Assembly: GCA_016209865.1 (NCBI GenBank)
Contig: JACQVL010000013.1
Span: 1-18,545, forward strand
Direction: 5' to 3'
Origin: Candidatus Latescibacterota bacterium
GTDB taxonomy: Bacteria; JAAXHH01; JACQVL01
DNA: 18,545 bases
Both the position numbers and the translations under genes were made by a program. The notes beneath the pieces are model-generated. The model was given only the letters and a program-made list of their open reading frames with translations, was not told the origin of the DNA and ran no database searches. Of this stretch, positions 13,274 to 18,545 are shown piece after piece; position 1 is the stretch's first letter; the number at the start of each line of letters is the position of its first letter.

Positions 13274-14698
13274 TCAGTACGCCTGCGCGAAGATCACGCG
13301 CCCGTCCGACGGCGCCCCGCAGGACACGCATCGGCCAGATTCCCGCTCCCGGTGCAGAGGAAGGCATCGGATGGTGTTCTTCGTCTCCTCCTTGATCGTC
13401 GCCTCGCACGCCGCTGAGCCGCACCAGTGAGCGTGGATGAACCCGCCTTCTTCCGCAGCTACCCGTTTCAATGTTTCATACTCGTCAACCCGCCGGGTCT
13501 GCTGTTCGCGGAACGCGGCCGCCCGTTCGAACATTTCCCGCTGGATCGTCCCCAGGAGCGTCCGGACCTCGTCGCCGAGCCGGTCGAGCGGGATCGCCTG
13601 CTTCGCTCCGGTATCCCGGCGGACGACGACCGCCTGTCTGCTGGCCGCGTCCTTCGGGCCGATCTCGACCCGGAGCGGCACCCCTTTGACTTCCCACTCG
13701 CTGAACTTCCAGCCCAGCCCGTACTGCTCCCGGTCGTCCACCTTGCACCGGACGCCCTGGAGGCTCTTGGATGCCTGATCCACGCAGGGCAGTACCGCGG
13801 CTCGTTCCGCCTCGTCTTTCCAGATCGGGATGATGACGCTCTGGTACGGGGCCAGGCGGGGCGGCATGACGAGACCCTTGTCGTCCCCGTGCACCAGGAC
13901 GATCGCGCCGACCGTCCGGGTGCTCATCCCCCAGCTCGTCTGCCAGACGAATTCCCGCAGACCCTCGCGCGTCTGGAAGTTGATGTTGAACGCTTTCGAG
14001 AAATTCTGGCCGAGGTTGTGTGACGTCCCCATCTGGAGCGCTTTCCCGTCCCCCATCATCCCCTCGATCGTGTACGTCCGCAGCGCCCCGGGAAATTTCT
14101 CCGACTCCGTCTTCGGGCCGGGGATGACCGGGATGGCCATGTACTCCTCGGCGAAGACGCGGTAGACGTCCAGCATCTTGAGCGTCTCGTCCTCCGCCTC
14201 GGCCTCGGTCGCATGGGCGGTATGGCCCTCCTGCCAGAGGAATTCGGTCGTGCGGAGGAACAGCCGGGGCCGGAGTTCCCACCGGAAGACGTTCGCCCAC
14301 TGGTTGATCAGGACGGGGAGGTCGCGGTAGGACTGGATCCATTTGGCGTACATCGAGCAGATGACCGTCTCGGACGTGGGCCGGACCATCAGGTTCTCTT
14401 CGAGCTTCTTCCCCCCGCCGTGCGTGACGACCGCGCACTCCGGCGAGAACCCCTCGACGTGCTCGGATTCCTGCTGGAAGAAGCTCTCCGGGACGAGCAG
14501 GGGGAAGTAGGCGTTCTGGTGTCCCGTCTCCTTGATCATCCGGTCGAGCTGGACGACCATATTCTCCCACAGCCCGAACCCATAGGGCCGAATGACCATG
14601 CAGCCTCGCGTCGGTGCGTAGTCCGCCAGTTCGGCCTTGAGAATGACGTCCGTGTACCACCCGGCAAAATCATCGCTACGTTTAGTTAAACCTTTCAT
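13274..14698 (-). CDS. proS: Prolyl-tRNA synthetase, eukaryote/archaeal-type
   Basis: A 474-residue class IIa synthetase that charges tRNA-Pro with proline in the cytoplasm. The proline pocket RPTSET (106-111), motif 2 around FRWELRPRLFLRTTEFLWQE (138-157) and motif 3 around GLVMPPRLAP (275-284) are present. An anticodon-binding domain follows. The C-terminal extension has C426, C431, C457 and C460 as a zinc site and ends in tyrosine. The insertion-type editing domain of the long bacterial form is absent, and the length and C-terminus fit the short eukaryote/archaeal-like form found in scattered bacteria. The start has GAGGAG a few bases upstream. It lies 13 bp behind the Gfo/Idh gene, with no room for a T-box leader, so it is probably co-transcribed. 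It is convergent with the cNMP-binding gene. Confidence 0.95.
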   Translation of the reverse strand: MKGLTKRSDDFAGWYTDVILKAELADYAPTRGCMVIRPYGFGLWENMVVQLDRMIKETGHQNAYFPLLVPESFFQQESEHVEGFSPECAVVTHGGGKKLEENLMVRPTSETVICSMYAKWIQSYRDLPVLINQWANVFRWELRPRLFLRTTEFLWQEGHTAHATEAEAEDETLKMLDVYRVFAEEYMAIPVIPGPKTESEKFPGALRTYTIEGMMGDGKALQMGTSHNLGQNFSKAFNINFQTREGLREFVWQTSWGMSTRTVGAIVLVHGDDKGLVMPPRLAPYQSVIIPIWKDEAERAAVLPCVDQASKSLQGVRCKVDDREQYGLGWKFSEWEVKGVPLRVEIGPKDAASRQAVVVRRDTGAKQAIPLDRLGDEVRTLLGTIQREMFERAAAFREQQTRRVDEYETLKRVAAEEGGFIHAHWCGSAACEATIKEETKNTIRCLPLHRERESGRCVSCGAPSDGRVIFAQAY

Positions 14699-14711
14699 TC
14701 AGCTCCTCTCT

Positions 14712-15671
14712 TTACAGCCGTATTACCGCTCCTCGCTCAAACGACTCATTCGCCGCCAGCGTGACCGCTAACGTCTTCACGCCCTCGTGGTAGGGGGAAC
14801 GGATGGCGGACGGGTTCCCGGTCTCCACCGCTTCCAGGAACAGCTCGCTCTCCCGTTTGTACGGGTTGATCGCCTGCCGGTAGGTCGTTGTCTTTCCGGA
14901 CTCCTCGATGGTGAGGTCGCCCCGGATTTTCACGGTCAGCCCGCGCGCGATGACGTGCAGTTCCGCCCCGTAGCCCTGGTCGGCGACGCAGGACGACAGG
15001 ATCGTGGCGACCGCGCCGTTGGCGAACGTCAGCGACACGGCGCTGGCGTCTTCCACGTCGTAACCGGGCAGGTCGGCGACGAGTCCTCGTGACGCCGCGC
15101 CGTAGACCGTCGTCACCTCACCCATCAGATAGCGAGCGATATCGAAGATGTGGGTCGTCTGCTCGACGGTCTGGCCGCCTGACTGCGCTTTCACCCGCCA
15201 CCAGGCGACGCCAGGCGTGCCGCCGATCCAGTAACCGATCCCCAAGGCGGGCCGCCGCCCTGCCAGGGCCTCTTTCGCCCGGTCAGTCAGGTCGAGGTAC
15301 CGCCAGTTGTACCCGACGCACGAGATCAGGCCGGCTTGCTCGATCCGGCCGGCGATGTCCTGGGCGACGGCCAGGTCGGTCGAGAGCGGTTTCTCGACGA
15401 ACAGGTGGCAGCGATGCTCGATGACCGCCCGTTCCGGGTCGCCGTGGGCGAACGGGGGGAGGCAGATGTAGACCGCGTCGAGTTGCTCGTTGTCTAACAT
15501 CTTCCGGTAGTCGGTGTACGCACGGCCGTTGAACCGGGCGGCCGCGGCCTGCGCGCGTTCCGGGATCGCGTCCGTGAAGGCGACGAGCTGGGCTCGTTCG
15601 ATCTGCGGCAGGATGTTCAGATGATGGTTGGCGATCCCTCCGGTCCCGATAAACCCGATACGTACGGCCAT
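14712..15671 (-). CDS. Gfo/Idh/MocA family NAD(P)-dependent oxidoreductase
   Basis: A 319-residue dehydrogenase. The N-terminal Rossmann fold has GFIGTGGIANHH (6-17), and YICLPPFAHGD precedes the conserved EKPL (93-96). The C-terminal alpha/beta domain has EQTTHIFDIARYLMGEV with the candidate catalytic histidine near residue 174. Family members oxidise or reduce sugars, inositols or related cyclic polyols using NAD(P). The substrate cannot be named here. The start is backed by a full AGGAGG about 10 nt upstream. It leads a short unit with proS. The upstream 210 bp hold two oppositely oriented heptamer arrays and a hairpin, and no clear promoter beyond a TATTAT box (15708-15703 on the minus strand) was found. 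Confidence 0.9.
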   Translation of the reverse strand: MAVRIGFIGTGGIANHHLNILPQIERAQLVAFTDAIPERAQAAAARFNGRAYTDYRKMLDNEQLDAVYICLPPFAHGDPERAVIEHRCHLFVEKPLSTDLAVAQDIAGRIEQAGLISCVGYNWRYLDLTDRAKEALAGRRPALGIGYWIGGTPGVAWWRVKAQSGGQTVEQTTHIFDIARYLMGEVTTVYGAASRGLVADLPGYDVEDASAVSLTFANGAVATILSSCVADQGYGAELHVIARGLTVKIRGDLTIEESGKTTTYRQAINPYKRESELFLEAVETGNPSAIRSPYHEGVKTLAVTLAANESFERGAVIRL

Positions 15672-15709
15672 AGTGGACGGTCCTCCTGGAAAAAGAAGTG
15701 GTCATAATA

Positions 15710-15737
15710 GTGACGAGTGACAAGTGACGAGTGACGA
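15710..15737. repeat. Heptamer tandem array upstream of the Gfo/Idh gene
   Basis: Four 7-bp units in perfect register: GTGACGA, GTGACAA, GTGACGA, GTGACGA. The last two units plus one base (15724-15738) are the exact inverted complement of 15862-15876. Confidence 0.85.
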
Positions 15738-15758
15738 GAAAAGAATAATCTTGTTGTT

Positions 15759-15778
15759 ATTCCCGCGAAAGCAGGAAT
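15759..15778. repeat. Small hairpin with GAAA loop
   Basis: Arms ATTCCCGC and GCAGGAAT pair at 7 of 8 positions around a GAAA tetraloop. It resembles the widespread ATTCCCGCGAAAGCGGGAAT type of intergenic palindrome. It sits between the two inverted heptamer arrays of this intergenic region. Confidence 0.55.
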
Positions 15779-15862
15779 CTCTGGTCTTTTATGATGATAG
15801 CGTTTTAAGGAGCAGAGTTATCCTATCGAATCGGAGTCACCCCTTCAGAGAATATGTTTTAC

Positions 15863-15876
15863 TCGTCACTCGTCAC
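15863..15876. repeat. Inverted copy of the GTGACGA heptamer array
   Basis: Two TCGTCAC units, the complement of GTGACGA, lie just beyond the 3' end of the phosphatase gene. Together with the array at 15710-15737 they form an inverted repeat of 15 bp enclosing about 120 bp. Confidence 0.75.
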
Positions 15877-15881
15877 TGCTC

Positions 15882-17699
15882 TTACAGCACCACAAACTCC
15901 TGACGGAATTCCTGATCGACTTTCAGGATGATCACCGTGATGTCGTCATGCTGAGGGGTGTCGCCGACGAACTCCCGCAGCGTCTGGTCTAGACACTCCT
16001 TGAGGGCGTTGGCCGACAGGCCGGGACCTGGACACGTCTTGATGACCTGTTCGAGCCGTTCGAGGCCGAATTCCTCCTGCTCATCATTCTGAGCCTCAGT
16101 CACCCCATCGGTATACAGGATGAGGACATCCCCCTCGGACAGCTCCGTCTCTCCCAGCTCGTACTGCGCGCCGGAGAAGGGACCGAGGACGAGTCCCCCT
16201 GCTTGTAGGTAGGCGACGCTGCCGTCCCGCCGGCAGAGGATCGGCGGGTTATGGCCCGCGTTACAGTACCGGAACGTCCCGTCTTTCATGCTCAGCACCC
16301 CGTAGAATAGGGTGGCGAACCGGTCGGGCGCGGTCACTTCGTGCAGCATGGCGTTGACGCGGGTCATCACATCGCTCGCCGTCATCAGGGTGTCGGTGGC
16401 GTACTCGTGGAAGGCGGTATAGAGGGAGGCCATCATAATCGCGCCCGGAACCCCTTTGCCGACGACATCCCCGACGGCAAACCCTAAGTACTTGTCCGCA
16501 AAGCTGATGACGTCATAGAAATCCCCGCCCACGGCCGCGCTCGGCCGGCTCAGCACGGCGACCGACAGGCCGGGCACGGTCGGCACCCAGCGCGGCATGA
16601 GGGTGCGTTGGATCTCACCCGCCACTTCCAGTTCTTTCTCCAACTGTTTCGTCCTCAGGGATTCCCGGTACAGCCGGGCGTTCTCGATGGCGATCGTCGC
16701 CTGGGAAGCGAACGCCTCCAGCGACGCTATGTCCTGTGCATCGTAGGCGGCGACCCGGTCGCTCTCGATGTTGAACACCCCGATGATCTCCCGGCCTCGG
16801 GCGAGCGGAACGGCCATCTCGGAACGGGTGGTCGGCCGGAGGTTCACGTAGCGGTCGTCTTGTCGGACGTCCGGGACGATGACCCCATGCCCGGTCTTCG
16901 CCGCCCATCCGCTGATGCCTTCGCCGACCTTCATGTGCATATCCATGATCGCCGACTCCGCGTACCCCCGTACCGTCTGCATCTCGATCGTCTGATGGGC
17001 CTTGTCGAGCAGGAAAATGACCGCCGCGTCGTACGGAATAACGCTCTGCAGGGAGTCGATGATCAGGTTCAACACCTCTTCTAAGTCGAGGGAGGAGCTG
17101 ATCCGTTTCCCGACTTCGTAGAGGACGGTGCGGCTCGCCATCTCGTGTCGCGCGGACTCGTACAGCAGGGTATGCTTGACGGCGAGGCCTGCATGCCGGG
17201 CGAGGGCCTGAGCGAAGGTCAGGTCCTCCTCCGAGAAGGCCGTCTCGGCCGACCGGCTGAAGACGACGAGGAGGCCGGACAGAGCCGGGTCGACGGAGAC
17301 CGGGACGATCATCGCCGGATGGCCGATCATCGCCTCATCCGGACGAACCCGGCGGGTCCAGGACACGGTCCGGCTGTCGGCGATCACCGTCGGGGCCGTC
17401 CACGTCGCCATCCAGGGCGCCAGGCCATCCGTTTCTGAGATCGGCTTCCGGTGGTTGCGCCGCCTCCGGGGCGCTTCGAACACGACCTGGTCGGCGGTCT
17501 GATCGAAGACGAGGAAGACACACGCGCCCGCGTCTAACGTGCGGACGACCGCGTCTTCGATGGACACCGCGAGCGCGGCAGCATCCGGCGCCGCCGTCAT
17601 CTCCGTGAACGCTTCCGCTAAATGTCGCCACCGCAGGGCCCGGTGCTGGGAGGCACGTGACGAGGCTCGTTTTCTGAGTCTGGATGTGGTGAGTGGCAT
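15882..17699 (-). CDS. GAF-GAF-PP2C (RsbU/SpoIIE-type) serine phosphatase
   Basis: A 605-residue soluble signalling phosphatase. There are two GAF domains (about 25-180 and 190-345), a charged helical linker (348-368, KQLEKELEVAGEIQRTLMP) and a PPM/SpoIIE catalytic domain (about 375-593). The linker sequence is the hallmark of RsbU-like enzymes. Manganese-binding acidic motifs are all present: GGDFYD (391-396), GDVVGKG (410-416), YTDG (529-532) and HDD (584-586). Such enzymes dephosphorylate anti-anti-sigma (STAS) proteins. No STAS or anti-sigma kinase gene is in this window. The ATG at 17699 is chosen because the residues further upstream are translated heptamer repeat (LVTRH) and the only farther start is a TTG with no ribosome site. 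The chosen start also lacks a Shine-Dalgarno, so it remains uncertain. Confidence 0.88.
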   Translation of the reverse strand: MPLTTSRLRKRASSRASQHRALRWRHLAEAFTEMTAAPDAAALAVSIEDAVVRTLDAGACVFLVFDQTADQVVFEAPRRRRNHRKPISETDGLAPWMATWTAPTVIADSRTVSWTRRVRPDEAMIGHPAMIVPVSVDPALSGLLVVFSRSAETAFSEEDLTFAQALARHAGLAVKHTLLYESARHEMASRTVLYEVGKRISSSLDLEEVLNLIIDSLQSVIPYDAAVIFLLDKAHQTIEMQTVRGYAESAIMDMHMKVGEGISGWAAKTGHGVIVPDVRQDDRYVNLRPTTRSEMAVPLARGREIIGVFNIESDRVAAYDAQDIASLEAFASQATIAIENARLYRESLRTKQLEKELEVAGEIQRTLMPRWVPTVPGLSVAVLSRPSAAVGGDFYDVISFADKYLGFAVGDVVGKGVPGAIMMASLYTAFHEYATDTLMTASDVMTRVNAMLHEVTAPDRFATLFYGVLSMKDGTFRYCNAGHNPPILCRRDGSVAYLQAGGLVLGPFSGAQYELGETELSEGDVLILYTDGVTEAQNDEQEEFGLERLEQVIKTCPGPGLSANALKECLDQTLREFVGDTPQHDDITVIILKVDQEFRQEFVVL

Positions 17700-17732
17700 A
17701 GTCGTAAGAGCGGGTGAAAAGGATGAACAACA

Positions 17733-17753
17733 GTGACGAGTGACGAGTGACGA
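17733..17753. repeat. Heptamer tandem array in the phosphatase leader
   Basis: Three exact GTGACGA units followed by GT lie 34 bp upstream of the preferred phosphatase start. The same unit occurs at 15710-15737 and, inverted, at 15863-15876, so arrays lie on both sides of the phosphatase gene. Confidence 0.85.
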
Positions 17754-17803
17754 GTAAAAACAAGAACAGGGAAGCTGTTCCCCTTTTCCTCCCAATCGTT
17801 TCA

Positions 17804-17832
17804 AAAGTACACCCGTGGGCGCGGGAAGTCAA
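17804..17832 (-). promoter_or_regulatory. Possible promoter of the phosphatase gene, overlapping the pseudouridine synthase stop
   Basis: On the minus strand TTGACT (17832-17827, 5 of 6) and TACTTT (17809-17804, 3 of 6) are separated by 17 bp. Initiation near 17797 would give a leader of about 100 nt containing the heptamer array. It would exclude the TTG at 17804 as the start. The -10 is poor, so this is tentative. Confidence 0.3.
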
Positions 17833-18545
17833 TCGTTTTTCCGTAACCGGTCGAGAGTCTGCGCCATATCGTCCGGCAGGGGAGCGGTGAACGCCAGGGT
17901 TTCCCCGGTGAGAGGATGACAAAACCTGAGGTGGGCCGCATGGAGGGCCTGACGAGGGAGGTGCTCCAGCAGGTCGGTCGCCAGCCGGCGATCCGCCGGG
18001 GACAATCCCCCCACCCGTTTCATCCGGCCGCCGTAAGTGGCATCCCCGAAGACGGGGTGGCCGAGGTGGGCGAGGTGGACGCGGATCTGATGGGTGCGCC
18101 CGGTCTCCAGTCGCAGGTCGAGCAGAGAACACCACCGGAACCGTTCAGTCACCCGGTAATGCGTGATCGCCGCCCGGCCTTGTCCTTCTGCCACGACCGC
18201 CATGCGTTTCCGGTCGACCGGATGCCGGCCGATGGGAGCGATGATCGACCCGGTGTCGGGCGTGAGCCGTCCCCAGACGACAGCGACGTACTGGCGGATG
18301 ATCTGTCGCGCGGCTAATTGCCCGGCCAACACAGAGTGGACGTCGTCCCGTTTGGCCACGACGAGCAGACCGGACGTCTCCTTGTCGAGCCGGTGGACGA
18401 TGCCGGGCCGGATCGTCCCACCCGCGCCCGACAACTGGCCGCAGTGGTACAACAGCGCGTTCACTAAGGTGGCGTCCCAGTGCCCGCAGGCGGGGTGAAC
18501 GACCATCCCCGCCGGCTTATTGACGACGAGCAGGGCGTCATCCTC
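17829..18545 (-). CDS. RluA-family 23S rRNA pseudouridine synthase (5' partial)
   Basis: The gene runs off the right edge, leaving 238 residues beginning EDDALLVVNKPAGMVVHP. That segment is the usual start of the catalytic core, so the missing part is probably an N-terminal S4 RNA-binding domain, as in RluD. The catalytic aspartate lies in GIVHRLDKETSGLL. Further conserved segments are KRDDVHSVLAGQL, RLETGRTHQIRVHLAHLGHPVFGD and QALHAAHLRFCHP. It isomerises uridines in 23S rRNA (the RluD/RluC group). RluD is likeliest by sequence feel but cannot be fixed without the N-terminus. The internal ATG at 18506 is not the start, because the frame stays open and conserved to the window end. It ends 130 bp before the phosphatase start. 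Confidence 0.9.
   Translation of the reverse strand, partial: EDDALLVVNKPAGMVVHPACGHWDATLVNALLYHCGQLSGAGGTIRPGIVHRLDKETSGLLVVAKRDDVHSVLAGQLAARQIIRQYVAVVWGRLTPDTGSIIAPIGRHPVDRKRMAVVAEGQGRAAITHYRVTERFRWCSLLDLRLETGRTHQIRVHLAHLGHPVFGDATYGGRMKRVGGLSPADRRLATDLLEHLPRQALHAAHLRFCHPLTGETLAFTAPLPDDMAQTLDRLRKND

Noticed and set aside
13485-14660. A 391-codon minus-strand frame inside proS
   Set aside because: It overlaps the intact proS in another frame, and its translation is low-complexity Arg/Gly/Pro. ProS carries all class II motifs.
14699-14711. T-box leader for proS
   Set aside because: Only 13 bp separate proS from the upstream gene.
15710-15876. CRISPR-like array
   Set aside because: Repeats are only 7 bp, directly abutting and without spacers, and no cas gene is nearby.
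18504-18506. ATG as start of the pseudouridine synthase
   Set aside because: The frame continues upstream to the window end with conserved residues (LLVVNKPAG), so the gene is truncated by the window.

Overview
The window is about 18.5 kb of a fairly GC-rich, gene-dense bacterial chromosome. It has 15 identifiable genes, two of them cut by the window edges. The organism looks like an uncultured diderm: there are two outer-membrane beta-barrel candidates (one seen only as a C-terminus) and a secreted lamin-tail/FlgD-like protein. Other traits are two phytanoyl-CoA-dioxygenase-family (PhyH) oxygenases, a Gfo/Idh dehydrogenase and a eukaryote/archaeal-type prolyl-tRNA synthetase. This mix recalls uncultured lineages such as Poribacteria or Latescibacterota, but that placement is inference and not a determination.

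Layout. (1) 2-1258 (+): the end of a possible barrel protein, then a STAND-like P-loop ATPase. (2) 1264-2814 (-): a class III nucleotide cyclase fused to a paralogous copy of that ATPase, facing it tail to tail with 5 bp between stops. (3) 3010-5395 (+): PhyH oxygenase, a beta-barrel protein carrying an EF-hand loop, and a second PhyH oxygenase. (4) 11149-5396 (-): a probable five-gene operon. A secreted lamin-tail/CARDB/FlgD-like protein comes first, then a HIT hydrolase, a soluble histidine kinase, an APC amino-acid permease and an ACMSD-like amidohydrolase. The last four are joined by three successive 4-bp ATGA stop/start overlaps. (5) 11481-13266 (+): gcvT and a stand-alone cyclic-nucleotide-binding protein. 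(6) 18545-13274 (-): an RluA-family pseudouridine synthase (5' end outside the window), a GAF-GAF-PP2C phosphatase, a Gfo/Idh oxidoreductase and proS.

Signalling is over-represented: a cyclase, a cNMP receptor, a histidine kinase, a PP2C/SpoIIE-type phosphatase and two STAND-like ATPases, with no response regulator or classical transcription factor in view. The cyclase and the cNMP-binding protein could form a second-messenger circuit. The HIT-kinase-permease-amidohydrolase block looks like a co-translated sensing, uptake and catabolism unit for an amino acid or aromatic-amine-derived acid. Both proposals are inferences from context.

Non-coding content is also notable. A family of tandem heptamers occurs at six places, either as GTGACGA and its complement or as variants of CGAYCAC. 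One array contains the stop codons of two convergent genes. There are two nested palindromic elements (11181-11225 and 12592-12700) and a GAAA-loop hairpin at 15759-15778. A divergent promoter pair at 11295-11389 has perfect TTGACA -35 boxes and 17-bp spacers on both strands. No tRNA, rRNA, CRISPR array or transposase gene was seen.
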